From Maratus speciosus (lineage: Eukaryota > Arthropoda > Arachnida > Araneae > Salticidae): a stretch of 64,000 bases of DNA. Within the stretch, counting starts at the first letter, position 1, and each line of letters begins with the position of its first letter. The position numbers and the translations under genes are program-made. Positions 31,363 to 42,863 of the stretch are shown in pieces. The stretch is from NCBI GenBank assembly GCA_963932465.1, contig OZ010792.1:16199701-16263700 (forward strand), read 5' to 3'. The notes under the pieces are model-generated. The model searched no databases. It saw only the letters and a list, made by a program, of their open reading frames with translations, and was not told where the DNA came from.

Positions 31363-32225
31363 TTAAAAAACTGCATAAACCGTATGAGATATGATGCCAC
31401 AAAAGTTTTCGATTGGATTCAGATCAGGGCTACACGCGGGCCAGTCGAAAACAGTAATAATTTGAGAGTTAAACCAACTTTTTGATTTGTATGCAATATG
31501 AATAGACGCATTATCTTGCTCAAATACATACTTTGGAAGAGATAAAAGTTCATCAAATGGCTGTAAATTGTTTTCCAATGTATGTATGTAGTCTTATGTC
31601 GCTTGGCGACCATTGAGAATCTCCAGAGATACTTGAGTATTAAAACAAAGTGAGTCCCAAGTCATCAACCTTTCGAGGGCAAAGGACACATAATTTTAAT
31701 TCCAGAAATGGCAAGAATATTTAATTAAAATTTTCCTTTTATAATATACGTGAAAATAAGCAATTTCATATTTTCTAATAACTTCGTTTACATCCATTAT
31801 TATCATCTGTTTATAAAAAGAATTATTCCGCGACAGGAAAGGGGTCAATTTGTTGTGAGATTTCAAGGCTGGTGGTTTTATCATTTTCATGTAAACTAAT
31901 GTACATCTTTCTTTAATGCATCTACGAAATTATCCGTCGACACAGAAAGCTCTAACTCACTTTTAATGCGATTAGCAGTCATCATTTGTCTAGATGCCAG
32001 TTTATGGATCCTTCTATAATCTCGTTTTCTGGCCACACGAGTCCTTCCATATCTATGTTTTGCTTTGAAAGAGTCACCCTTAGACAGTACTTAATAGACA
32101 GACTTCTTTGGCCGATTGAAAGTAGCTGAAATTTCCGCAAAAGTCTTCCCTTTCGATTTCAGCTTCTATGCTTTAATTATTTCATCTGACTGAAAATTTC
32201 TTGCTTGCGCATCTTTACTAACCGA
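31363..32225 (-). pseudogene. Tc1 transposase, broken
   Basis: N-terminal part (about 31900-32225, minus) reads GKTFAEISATFNRPKKSVY then RYGRTRVARKRDYRRIHKLA, like the paired helix-turn-helix and GRPRK hook of Tc1 transposases. C-terminal part (31363-31590) has FEQDNASIH and WPACSPDLNPIEN, the second catalytic Asp and the terminal Glu region of the DDE triad. The middle, with the first Asp, is gone, a MITE sits at the junction, and there are stops. Nuclear DNA cut-and-paste enzyme in life; dead here. Confidence 0.88.
31669..31844. mobile_element. TTAA-class MITE nested in Tc1 (TCAA TSD)
   Basis: CCTTTCGAGGGC left and CGCGACAGGAAAGGGG right are flanked on both sides by TCAA (31665-31668, 31845-31848), a variant of TTAA. 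The interior is the inverse of 24021-24231. 176 bp. Confidence 0.85.
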
Positions 32226-32540
32226 TGCTATCGCGAGGTGCACTTAAATACTTCATGCATGTGACGTCATAAGTTTGAAATATGCGGTTTTCGGTGAACA
32301 ATATCCAAAAAATCCCAAAAGTGTCTAAACTTTTGCAATATGCAAATTTCACTTTTTTCAGTTAAATGAAATAATATCCTACATTAAAACCGTTATTTCT
32401 GTCCTAAAACGTTTAAAATATATTTAAAAATAAGTACAGTCATTTTTATAACCCAAGTGTTCGTATTTTTTATTTAAAGGTTAAAAATCACCAGTGTCTA
32501 AACTTTTGCTGAGGAGTGTAGCTGCACCAACCTTTCAATG

Positions 32541-32799
32541 CTAGGCCTGAGCACTGACACAAACATGGCGGCTGCCGAAGGGTTTTTTTTTTTTCAGCGT
32601 GTATACGGTCCCTTGAATTTTGGTACCAATAACTTTTTAAAGTTTTTTCCGCTTTATTTTTATGAGATTCAAAAAGTCAAAAAAATCTTTTATAAAATAC
32701 TGGTCTCTAAATTTAGGGACCGTACGTACATACGTAATAATAATTTTAAAAAAATCCGCCTACGACAATCGCCATTTTTGTGTCAGCGTTCAGGCCTAG
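32541..32799. mobile_element. MITE with CTAGGCCTGARC ends
   Basis: CTAGGCCTGAGCACTGACAC at left; GTGTCAGCGTTCAGGCCTAG at right, with ACATGGCG / CGCCATTTT continuing the arms. Inner GGTACCAATAACTTTTTAAA and ATACTGGTCTCTAAATTTA again form the shared pair. No target duplication identified. Confidence 0.8.
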
Positions 32800-33002
32800 T
32801 ATTCAGGGGTCGGTGGTGGCTGCCTAAAATAAAGAAAAAATAATCATAATTATTTACGTTAATTTCAGAATAAATTTATTCGTAAAAACCGTTGATTTAA
32901 CTAACCAGTTGTTATAAAAATAGCAAATAAAGCCTTTGTGCAACAATATTAAAAAGCAGAAAAACCAACGTTTAAAATGCACAAATAATATATGAAAAGG
33001 AA

Positions 33003-33047
33003 GCAAACAGCTGTTTCGAATCTACTAACGAGATTCTTCTTCAGTGC
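33003..33047 (-). ncRNA. Hammerhead-like core, left arm of K copy 1
   Basis: Mirror copy of the motif at 33189-33233; on the minus strand it reads GCACTGAAGAAG, the 6-bp stem GAATCT/AGATTC, then GAAACAGCTGTTTGC. Same caveats as that entry. Confidence 0.25.
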
Positions 33048-33188
33048 AAAAGGAACAGCGTGCTAGAAAAAGCAAGGCTGAGCAAAATCATAGACAGAAG
33101 CGCCAGCGCGTCTATGACGCTCATAAGCCAGCGCGTCTCTGTCTATGATTTTGCTCAGCCTTGCTTTTTCTAGCACGCTGTTCCTTTT

Positions 33189-33233
33189 GCACTGAAGAAG
33201 AATCTCGTTAGTAGATTCGAAACAGCTGTTTGC
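33189..33233 (+). ncRNA. Hammerhead-like core, right arm of K copy 1
   Basis: CTGAAGA fits the CUGANGA half of the hammerhead core. It is followed by GAATCT-loop-AGATTC (6 bp, 7-nt loop) and GAAAC. The palindrome AACAGCTGTT could give a minimal or dimeric stem III, and GCA (33189) can pair with TGC (33231) as stem I, placing a GUU cleavage triplet at 33228-33230. Against it: one extra A precedes stem II, and stem I is short. Known: Penelope-like elements and retrozymes carry hammerheads. Activity here is a hypothesis. Confidence 0.3.
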
Positions 33234-33300
33234 TTGCTTTTCATATATTATTTGTGCATTTTAAACGTTGGTTTTTCTGATTTTTAATAACCAGTTGTTA

Positions 33301-34257
33301 GTCGTATTTAAAGGTAAAAACATTTTTACTATAAAATACGGACCGCTCAATTGGATATCATCTCTTTCAATTTGTCTATGAATTTTGAGACGCAAATTTT
33401 TTGTTAAATAAAAACAGTAAAAATAAGTCTAATAGGAAAAATTTATTTACATACTAGAGTATCGAATTATAACTTTTAACATACAAATTCTGAAATGCTA
33501 ATAAATCTTAACCACTCTCATGTGTAAATAAAGTCTGCAATCAAAGCATATAACTTCTTACTTTTCTAATGCAATTTTCATCCTTTATGAAAATTGTATA
33601 AAAGGGTTTTATATCCATAATCCCATATGTTACCCTAATAAAGAAATAATCGTATTTCATTCAAAAATTTGCACTTTAAATTTATTATATATGTTTAATC
33701 ACCATTTATAAAAGTATCCATTTTAGATACATGGCTCTAATTTGTTATGCTTTTTTTTTCCTCGTATTTATTAAACTTGTTGTATAAAGAAAATCCTGGT
33801 ACGAAGCGAAATATTTTCAATTAGTACGGGTCAAAGTGACCCCACGCTGTACGTTTAGTGATAACAATTACGATTCAATGTTTTATATTTTTCTTATAAA
33901 GCTAAATAATGTGTAGGCTGTTCAAAGTATTTATTTTCCATGATATCTAATTGAGAAATCACTGATGAACATTGTATTTCTTCGAATATCTCATCTTGTT
34001 CTACGTAAATCATACATTTCCCTTGTGTTTCGCTTAGTTACCACTCCAATCCTCATCAATGCGAAATATGATACATTTGACGAATGGAATATTCCGTATT
34101 CAGAATCTGTTATTATCTGCTTGATTTAATTTAATGCATTATGTTAAAACCTTAGCTATTCAGTATAATTTGTATCGAATGTTTGGCACACAAACACGTG
34201 ACTTTTGGTCTATACAGCCATTATTAAAATTCTGATATTAATGCTTTCATGTAATGC
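33301..34257. other. Non-coding; dispersed repeat R2 copy 1
   Basis: About 33950-34170 resembles 63370-63600: TTCGAATATCTC/TTCAAATATCTC, CATACATTTCCCTT/CAGACATTTGCCTT, TGATACA.TT.ACGAAT, AATATTCCGT.TTCAGAAT in the same order. A perfect inverted GGGTCAAAGTGACCC lies at 33828-33842. No gene. Confidence 0.5.
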
Positions 34258-34262
34258 GTTAA

Positions 34263-34500
34263 CCCTTTAGTGCGCAGCTTTGCATATTTGCAAACACAGT
34301 GTTTTGAATTTAATAGTTTTTTTTAATTCGTATATACCTAATTCACACCAGAAAATTAAAATAGCAATATTTGCTTTAATTAATAACAGACATTCCGTGT
34401 TTAAATAAAGCGAAACTAACCATTGAAACTTTATGGTGTAAAGTCAGATTCTCTGAACTACGTAATTACTAAAACGTATTCTATCATGGGAATTAAAGGG
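34263..34500. mobile_element. TTAA MITE (CCCTTTAR ends)
   Basis: TTAA (34259-34262), CCCTTTAGTGCGC; AATTAAAGGG, TTAA (34501-34504). TIRs are short. Internal ATTCACACCAGAAAATTAAA and AAACTTTATGGTGTAAAGTC. Confidence 0.75.
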
Positions 34501-34504
34501 TTAA

Positions 34505-35443
34505 AGGTTAAAGTTTTATAAAATAAGGTATTTGGAGACATACTTCTTAAACTATTTACTAATTTGTAATATTTTAGCGTAAAACAGTCACCCGACAGCA
34601 GTTTTTACTTGTATTGCAGATGTGCAACAGAAGAAAAGAAGAACGTATTATATGAAAAATGTATCTCTGATTTTTTTTTTTCCCATGTAATCATGGAAGA
34701 CGGTAGTATTCCGAGTGACGCAGCCTTAAGCCTAAAATCGTATCGTATCGTATCGTAGAATTCGTAGATGGCGGAACTCATATATACAGCTAACTCGACA
34801 TCAAAGAAAATGCGAAAAGCCGCCTGTTAATAACTCATCAAATATAGGTCCTATTGTTCTGATTTTTTTAAAACAGTCTTATATCTGCAGTCTAATCCTA
34901 TTCTGAATTTTTTACAATTCTACGTGCAGTATATTTTCAGATCTGTAAACCCATTTTGAAAGCAATTTCGATGGTGTAAGTTTGTCTTTTTTTTTTCTCC
35001 GAAACGGTCTAGATTTTTTAAAAAACATTAATATATAAAATGAATCTGTTTTTGACGAAGTGGATAAGACTAACCTAGTATCTAGGAAAACTCTTAATTT
35101 TTATATAATCCGCATGAAAAAATGGACTTCTTAGGATCGCGGATTACATGTTATTCTATGGGCTAGCAGACAGAACGTTGCACATCGGTTCTGCGCGGTT
35201 TAGGTCACAGTTAAAAATCTGAATATTGGCAATAAATCTTTTTTTAAACTACGAAAACAGTTTATTATGTGCTTTAAAATACTTAGACTGATTTTTTAAA
35301 ATGGAGCAGTATTTTGTAATTATAGGTATTTTATTTCATTGTTATTCATAGTAAGTAAACATTTTTTAATGAGAAAATATTTCACATTTTAAAAAAAATT
35401 CTCGTATCGAAATTCGATATTTATCGAAAATTCTCGTATCGGA
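34505..35443. other. Mostly unrecognised DNA
   Basis: A short ATCGT repeat at about 34738-34757 and T-rich runs; no gene or element ends seen. Confidence 0.5.
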
Positions 35444-35560
35444 ATGAAAATTCATCGCGTTTGCCATAAGACTTCGCCATGTATCACTACGCGATACGCG
35501 AAGTTGACTGAAGAAATAAGAAATATCAAAGATCTTGAAATGGTATTCCAAGGGGAGAAA
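35444..35560 (+). CDS. Possible coding exon (speculative)
   Basis: 39 codons from an ATG run to GAGAAA followed at once by GTGAGTAC, a good splice-donor match. The reading (MKIHRVCHKTSPCITTRYAK, then LTEEIRNIKDLEMVFQGEK) has balanced composition, unlike the A/T-driven ORFs around it, and GC-rich codons. I recognise no family. No acceptor, partner exon or promoter is evident, so it may be a chance ORF or part of a gene extending outside the window. Confidence 0.18.
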
Positions 35561-37420
35561 GTGAGTACAATTTCTAATTATCCAGACAGCATTCTTTGCA
35601 ACCGACCCTTTCTAAGCAGTATAATGTTCTGAATTGTTTTTATTTTCAACAATACTTATAACTGTTTTCCTTACAAAATAACGTTCATGTGTGTCATAGG
35701 TATTTCTTGTGATATGTGAGTGTAATACAGATAGATTACTAATTTAATTTTGAGTTTTCTTTTAAAGAAATGAAACAAAATCTTTCATTTTTAAAGAACG
35801 CACAATTTAAATAAAAGGTATGACGAAATCAAAATTAAGATTTCCAATCCCGTTTATAAAATGATTCATTTGCGAATCGTTTCTAATAATATTATAAACG
35901 AAAATTGACTTAAAATGACATCTTTCGTTTATTTATTTATTTATTTTTTTTATAACTCTTTTCAGCTTCAAAAATTAAAGCATCGTAGTATTTTATTTTT
36001 GTAAAATTTAACCTAAAGGGGAAGAAAATTCTTATTGCCGTTTATCTCTGTAACAAAAGAAAAAAAAAACAACAAAAAAAAAACACCTGAAGCATTTCTT
36101 TTAGGCTAATTGATTACAGCCATGGGTGCAAGACCTTCAGTCTCAGGACTGATTTCAGTCTTGGACATATTTTTGACTGATAGTAAATTCTACTTTATAT
36201 ACTTAAATTATCACGATTAGCTCAAAATGAACCATTTTATCCTGACTGGTTGTTTTGAGCTCCTAAAAGTAAAAATTTTCATCATGATACTTTTCCTTAT
36301 TTAGTAATTAAAGTTTATAGATAAATAAGATAAAACAGCTTTTTTGCAAAAGTAAGATACTTGTTTTTGTTTAATTTTAAAGTTAATATGCTTAAAAGAA
36401 AGCTTTAAATAATTACTTTAAAAAAATATAAAAGTAGCCAGCTCCCTTATATAGTATTTGTGGTAATGAAGTATTATTGTAAATAAGAACAATTCAGAAC
36501 ATGTTACTATTTATAAAAAATTGGTTTCACAAAATTTCATTAGCAGCTGCATTGTAGCTGTCATGATAATTAGACTTTGTATAAACTAATAAAGTGATTA
36601 CTCAGTAACCATTTCAATTAATATATTAATCTGACTCACATCTTAAATTAAATATTAAGTTTTTATTCTGCTTTCATTAAACCATTCACTATTCTGTAAC
36701 ATTCCGCATATTCCGACTACAAAAACTCTTTTTATCAATTCCACCTGTACACTGGAGGGTTGCCGTGCCACTTACAGAGTAGCGCGTTTATCGCCTCGTT
36801 GTGCAATAGCATTTGAAAGATCACCACACTAACATAAAAAATTAGCAATAAAAGAAAAACAAAATTAATCCGTTGATTGTAAAAAACCCTCTCCATTCTC
36901 GGTCGGGGGAGGAACATCACAAGAAAAAATAACCTCGCGAAATTTGACAGTATGTCATGGGGGGGGGGATCCAAAACTTCATGAAAATAGTTGTAACTTT
37001 TCTAATAAATATGTTTCATATAACATATGGTAGTAATAATCAGTATATCTGATGAAAATACAAGTAATTTTTTAAAATAAACTATTTAATGATTTTTTTT
37101 TTTATCCCTATTACTGTATTTGATTAATAGTAGTTCAAGAGCCATAATTTTATATTCTAAGATCCTTAAAAGCACTCTGCAAGCAGTCCTTGTTCAATCA
37201 CAAAAGCCTGCCACTAAAAAATTTTAATGCAGAAGATGTAATGTATTTCTCAGATATAAACAATGAATTTTTCAGCTAAGAAGCACATGTATTTTACAAA
37301 TATTGCTATTTCTTGGAACACTAAATACGATACATTATCGCCTTTAACACATTATTTTAGAGTAATGAAAACATTGTTATTATATTAAAATTTTTTGTAA
37401 ATGAGTGTTATAATCAGAGC
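35561..37420. other. Long quiet AT-rich stretch
   Basis: No TIRs, tandem repeats or plausible genes seen apart from A/T homopolymers and a short G run at about 36960-36968. Could be intronic or intergenic. Confidence 0.5.
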
Positions 37421-37424
37421 AGCT

Positions 37425-37600
37425 CATGACAGGTTTTTCTTGCAGCACTAAAATGCATGCTTTCCAAAAGTTTTAATTTTTGCCTTATTTAATGGAAGAA
37501 AATTCTGCTAAAAATAAGGCAAAGATTTCATTATTAAAAATACTGAAAAAGAATAAATTGGCCAGCCATGCATTTAGTGTTCCTAAAACTGTCAGTCATG
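37425..37600. mobile_element. MITE with CATGAC ends
   Basis: CATGACAGGTTTTTCTTGCA and the inverse of TCCTAAAACTGTCAGTCATG are imperfect inverted ends; CACTAAAATGCATG is mirrored by CATGCATTTAGTG. Centre TTTTTGCCTTATTTAATGG matches the shared MITE core. No clear target duplication. Confidence 0.65.
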
Positions 37601-38105
37601 ATTTACCACATGATTTATAATGAATTTGCCCAGGCATATTTGGATGTTATATTTCAAGGTTATATATTTAAGGTAATTTAATAATGTGTGATCTATACCT
37701 ATTATATAAAATATCATAATTTGAACATTTTCTGGTTCCAAGGAATGTAATTTAAAGCATGTATACGAAGTAAATTTAATGATGTATGAAATATGATCTA
37801 TATAATGCAAAATTCTATAATACGCACAACTTCTCATACCAAGGTGTGCATTATAAAGATCTTCTACTGTATTCATATGTAGTTCACACATCAAAAACCT
37901 TAAAGATTTAGTATCTCTAACAAGAGGACATTATTACAACTTTATATTTTTTTCATTTTGTAGCACAAATTACTCAGCTTAGAATTTGCCAATCAAAACA
38001 TTGCCATCTTGATTTTTTTCCACTGTCTTTATTTACCTCAGAAGTGATTAAGATTTTTTTATATTGTAAATCCTAAAGGTTATAATAGCAAAAAAGCATC
38101 TTTAA

Positions 38106-38327
38106 GCCCTTGGGAATGAGCGACCGGTAAGGTGAGGTAAGGCGACCGTTAAGGTAACCACTTAAGGTGTTCAGAATCCTTCATTATTCTCACCACTTAT
38201 TTTTAATTGTAAAGTTTACCTTCTTTAATAGGAGCATTTCTGTGATTCAATTACAGAAAATTTTCTGTTTTTAAAAACCTGTAGTAAAAGGTTAAAAATT
38301 AACCAAAGGGCTCTTGTCGTGAAGGGG
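38106..38327. mobile_element. TTAA MITE (GCCCTT / AAGGGG ends)
   Basis: TTAA (38102-38105), GCCCTTGGGAATGAGCGACC; CTCTTGTCGTGAAGGGG, TTAA (38328-38331). Internal ATTCTCACCACTTATTTTTA and CTTCTTTAATAGG. A local GACCG.TAAGGT duplication near the left end. Confidence 0.75.
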
Positions 38328-38721
38328 TTAAACATCTTGAATTACAGTGAACTTTAATAACCCTTGGCTTTAATTGCCAGTACTCTTCAAATTGAGCTAT
38401 CTGTACCCCAGATAGCTCAATAGTATCTGCTATCCTAGCCAACACAATATTCGCTCAGAACAACTATTATCATGACATCAATTGATTGTGTGAAAAATAA
38501 TTAAAAGTGTACATGATTATATATTTTATTATTAAGCAAAAGACTTTGCAGATCCGATTTTCTAAAAAGCTTTAAAGATTGAAATCTCTAGGCTGGAGTG
38601 GGAAAGTGGTAATTTTGAGGAATAGGAGGATAATTTATATAGAAGAATTTTCTGTATAAAAATAAAGATTTAATTTTTTTTAATGTTGGGGAGTAGGGGG
38701 AGGGAGAAGAGGTGAAATGTA

Positions 38722-39787
38722 CAGTCGTGGGAAAAAAAAAGTAAACACCCTCTACTAACTCCTTAACAAATTATTATCGTAGACAAAAGTTATTGGTACC
38801 GAACGATTGGAAATAAAGTCTATTTTTAAATGATGTATATAAAATTTGCTTAGGGCGCCATCTATATATTAAAACAAATCCAAACTTCATTTTTTTCAAT
38901 GGCAATACCCAATTTTAACGAGATATTTCAAATCTTCGGTTCAAACTATGCCTAGGCACCAAATTTCAAGTAATTTGAATAATAAGTTTTTGAATTATAA
39001 ACATTCAAAATTTAGTGCTTCTAATGTTAAATTATATTTTCATATTTTTATTCATATCTCCTGAAATTATGCTCCTAATGTGCTAATTTTTTGTGTAGCA
39101 GTAATACTAACATACCCAAACATAAATACGTTGAATTTGCAATTTTTATAATTTTATGATATGAATTATGAAATTAATATTCGAAAAAATTATGAATTGT
39201 AACCTAAAATTTTTTTGATGGATTTAAATTTATTAAGTCCTGCTTTATGGAAATCCAAAATTTCACATTTTTCTTCCAAATAGTTTTCAAATTATGCTTA
39301 AAAAACGGCAAAATTATGGTTTAAGGGGACGTCTATGATAGAAGTGACTAGATATTTTGAAATGTCTTACGCTGTCCTGTAATCTAGCAGACTTCATTGA
39401 CTGCTTGAGTGACGCTTAAGGTGCCTTGATCAAGAAGGGGGCTCTCTCGGTTAACAATCGAGTACCAAACTTCAATTTGGATACAGCCCTTAAAATAAGC
39501 TTGTTTTAAAATAATTAATTTCTCGGGAACTTATGGTACGAATTGCATAAAAATTTGTTTTTAGGCTAATTAAATGGTGTAGAATTCATTTCTGCTGTAA
39601 AAATTGTGTACTGCTATTGAAAAAAACAAAGTTATGGTTCGTTTCAATATGTAGATAACACCTTAAGCAAATTTTATATACATTTAAAAGTAGACTTTAT
39701 TTCCAATCGTTTGGTACCAGTAACTTTCTTCTACGGTAATTTGTTGAGGAGTTAGTAGGGGGTGTTTACTTTTTTATCCCATGACTG
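38722..39787. mobile_element. Tc1/mariner-type element, 1,066 bp, TA TSD
   Basis: CAGTCGTGGGAAAAAAAAAG and the inverse of TTTTTTATCCCATGACTG are the ends; inverted arms extend about 140 bp through TTTCCAATCGTT and TTTATATACAT. TA flanks both sides (38720-38721, 39788-39789). No transposase reading is evident, so non-autonomous. Confidence 0.9.
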
Positions 39788-39813
39788 TACGTTAGGGAAG
39801 TTAGTGCTTATTT

Positions 39814-41045
39814 ATTACTTTCTTCTATCTTTACAAGAAGAAAGTATTGGTTTCATGAAAATTTTCGAATTCCAGTTTTCGACGGATTTACACGTTTTAC
39901 GAGTCAGAGATTTCAAAAAACATGTTTTTACAAAATGTCTGTCTGAGTCTGTCTGTCTGTCTGTATGTGACACAAATTTTGTGGGCGCTCTATCTCAAGA
40001 ACTAATGGACGAAATTTCACAAAATTTCATATTTAGTTAGACCTTGATATAAACAGGAACTGATTAGTTTTTGGTGAAAATCTCCCAACAGGTGGCGCTG
40101 CTATGCGGCATTTTTAACGATTTCTGCAATAGCTGTATCTCAAGAACTACTGCACGGATTTTCATAAAACTTCAGATTCAGTTAGTCCAGGATATAATTT
40201 GGTGCTGATTACTTTTTTGTGAAAATCGCCCAACAGGTGGCGCTAGTATGCTGCATTGTTCATGATTATCGCAATAGCTCTAACTCAAGAAAAAATGCAC
40301 GAATTTTCATCAAACTTCAGATTCAGTTAGTCCCTGATATAAATTAGTGATGCTTAATTTTTAAGGGCAAATCGCCCAACAGGTGGCGCTGCTGTGCTGC
40401 ATTTTTCATGATTCCCACAAGAGGTGTATCTCAAGAACTATTGCACGGATTTTCATCAAACTTCAGATTTAGTTAGTGCTTGACATGAATTGATGTATAA
40501 ATTAGTGCTGTTTAATTTTTAGTGTAAATCGTTCAACAGGTGGCGCTTCTGTGCTGCATTTTTCATAATTTCCACAAGAGCTGTATCTCAAGAACTATTG
40601 CACGGATTTTCATCAAACTTCAGATTTAGTTAGTCCTTGACATGAATTGATGTTTAAATTAGTGCTGTTTAATTTTTGGTGTAAATCGCTCAACAGGTGG
40701 CGCTGCTATGCTGCATTTTTTGCGATTTCCGCAATACCTTTATCTCAAGAACTAATGCTTGGATTTTCAACAAACTTCAGATTCAGGTATACCTTGATAT
40801 CGTTTAGTGCTGTTTACTTTTGGTGTAAATCGCTCAACAGGTGGCGCTGCTATGCTACTTTTTTTCAGAATTTCCGCTATAGCTCTATCGCAAGAACTAA
40901 TGCGCGAATTTTCATCCAACTTCAAATTCAGATATACTTTGATATGAATTGGTGCTAAATCGTTGTTATTTCTTGTACTATTTAAATGATTTAATTGACG
41001 TGATTTATATAGAAGAAAGTTTTGTGATGACCACAATATACTAGT
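39814..41045 (+). mobile_element. Helitron-like element D
   Basis: Inverse orientation of B and C. Starts TTACTTTCTTCTATCTTTAC, then the GTCTGTCTGTCTGTATG tract. There are six tandem units of about 143-158 bp keyed by CAACAGGTGGCGCTGCTATG (near 40091, 40236, 40381, 40539, 40697, 40840). It ends TTGTGATGACCACAATATA then CTAGT (41041-41045). The hairpin TTGTG/CACAA just before CTAGT is the Helitron 3-prime signature. Confidence 0.8.
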
Positions 41046-41740
41046 TTATTTATGTTAGTGAGCAACAAATGTTGCAGATTTTTTTTTTTTTTTTTTCAAA
41101 CTAATTTTTGAAAGATTTTATTATTTAGGTAAGCTGGAGAGGTAGGTGCAAAAGCAGAAGTGGAATCTTCGGAGCTCAGGAGATTATTTTATATGATTTA
41201 TTATTATTGTTAATAAAGAATTTTAAATAGGGATGGTGAAAGATTGTTTTATATAAAATTAAAGAATCTTTAATTTTTTTGCACTAAGAATGAGAAAAGG
41301 GAGAAGCAGAAATTTGTAGTTTTGGATTTAATATAAATGTATGGAATTACTTTTATAAATGAGCGATGATTGTTATATATATATATAAAGGTTTAAAGAG
41401 TAATATTTCTTGCTATTTTTCTTAACAAAGTAATTTTTTTATATAGTAAAATTTAACATAGCTTTTTATATCTCTGAAGCAAACCAACAGAAATACCCTC
41501 TAAACATGCATGTTGTACATTACTTCCATATCTTACCAAAGAGTTCTTATAAAAATCTCATTGCACGGTGCTCTTTAAAATTGAAGTATGGCCATCCTTT
41601 TTTGTGGGGAGGGAGGGGGGAGAGATTGAAGGTGAATTGAAATCCTGACTATGAATTCTTTGTATTGGTCTTTAATTTTTTTTGTGTGTGTTTATTGTTT
41701 TATTTATTTTTTTCAATAACCTCAAAAAAGTAATGATATC
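41046..41740. other. Low-complexity AT/G-rich DNA
   Basis: Poly-T at about 41078-41097, (AT)n near 41372, and degenerate purine-rich blocks (near 41140, 41290, 41600) resembling 38590-38720, perhaps an old repeat split by the insertions at 38.7 and 39.8 kb. No gene. Confidence 0.4.
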
Positions 41741-42862
41741 AATACAAAAACCCTTAACGGGTTAAAAGTTTGTGACGCAGCACTTTATCTTATGCTCTAA
41801 GAATTTTAAATATGGAACTTAAAAATAATGATATCAAATTTTGAGTGACGCTATGCTATTAATTATAATCTCTCTATATATTATTTATTTCATCTTTTTA
41901 TTTTTTTATAATCGCATGTGCAAAAATTATGTTCAATTTAAAAAAATGTATAAAAGTTTATTCATTGATGCTTTAACATTTACACCTCTCATAAATTCCA
42001 AGTATGAGTTTTAAAAGATATGATATCAAAATTTTAGTGACGCTTTGATGTGGCTTTAAACGATTTGTTTTAAAATTAAATTTAAATTATTTTTGTTTTG
42101 GCTAAGATATATTCACACATCTAAATAATAGTTTTAATTTTCCAATATACTTTAAATATGTCACTTTCACTGAATTTATATAATGCATTTAAATGCATTT
42201 ATTTGAATAAATTGATTTATCCTTTGTCCAATGCTATTAAAAATTTAAAATAAGATTTGCGTAAATAATTTTTTTGCGTCATTGTATCCAAACTAAGGGA
42301 AATGTATTCAAATGGATACTATGAGGCAAAAAAATTATTTACGCAAATCTTATTTTAAATTTTTAATAGCATTGGACAAAGGATAAATCAATTTATTCAA
42401 ATAAATACATTTAAATGCATTATATAAATTCAGTGAAAGTGACATATTTAAAGTATATTGGAAAATTAAAACTATTATTTAGATGTGTGAATATATCTTA
42501 GCCAAAACAAAAATAATTTAAATTTAATTTTAAAACAAATCGTTTAAAGCCACATCAAAGCGTCACTAAAATTTTGATATCATATCTTTTAAAACTCATA
42601 CTTGGAATTTATGAGAGGTGTAAATGTTAAAGCATCAATGAATAAACTTTTATACATTTTTTTAAATTGAACATAATTTTTGCACATGCGATTATAAAAA
42701 AATAAAAAGATGAAATAAATAATATATAGAGAGATTATAATTAATAGCATAGCGTCACTCAAAATTTGATATCATTATTTTTAAGTTCCATATTTAAAAT
42801 TCTTAGAGCATAAGATAAAGTGCTGCGTCACAAACTTTTAACCCGTTAAGGGTTTTTGTATT
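41741..42862. repeat. Near-perfect 1,122-bp palindrome
   Basis: Left arm 41741-42277 and right arm 42326-42862 pair without any indel that I can see: every paired coordinate sums to 84603. A substitution is visible (GCATTTATTTG against CAAATAAATAC). The 48-bp centre retains GTATCC/GGATAC pairing. Each arm has three TGATATCAA...GTGACGC blocks. No coding reading. RNA across it would form a 537-bp hairpin. Confidence 0.97.
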
Positions 42863-42863
42863 G

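Larger units (their letters stand above)
30990..32518 (-). mobile_element. Tc1-like element, inactive
   Basis: CAGTGCTCAGCAAAAGTTTA and TAAACTTTTGCTGAGGAGTG are inverted ends, flanked by TA (30988-30989, 32519-32520). 1,529 bp including a 176-bp MITE, the normal size for Tc1. The transposase is on the minus strand and broken. Confidence 0.93.
32915..33287. mobile_element. Retroposed palindrome K, copy 1 (13-bp TSD)
   Basis: Inverted arms of about 150 bp around a centre with GCCAGCGCGTCT; arms contain CACTGAAGAAGAATCTCGTT and AACAGCTGTTTGC. Flanks TAACCAGTTGTTA on both sides (32902-32914, 33288-33300) form a 13-bp duplication. With 11 bp at the second copy (57685-59570), the variable length points to retroposition, not a cut-and-paste transposase. 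Confidence 0.85.

Noticed and set aside
39762..41036. ORFs over element D
   Set aside because: Same repeat-derived peptides as in elements B and C.
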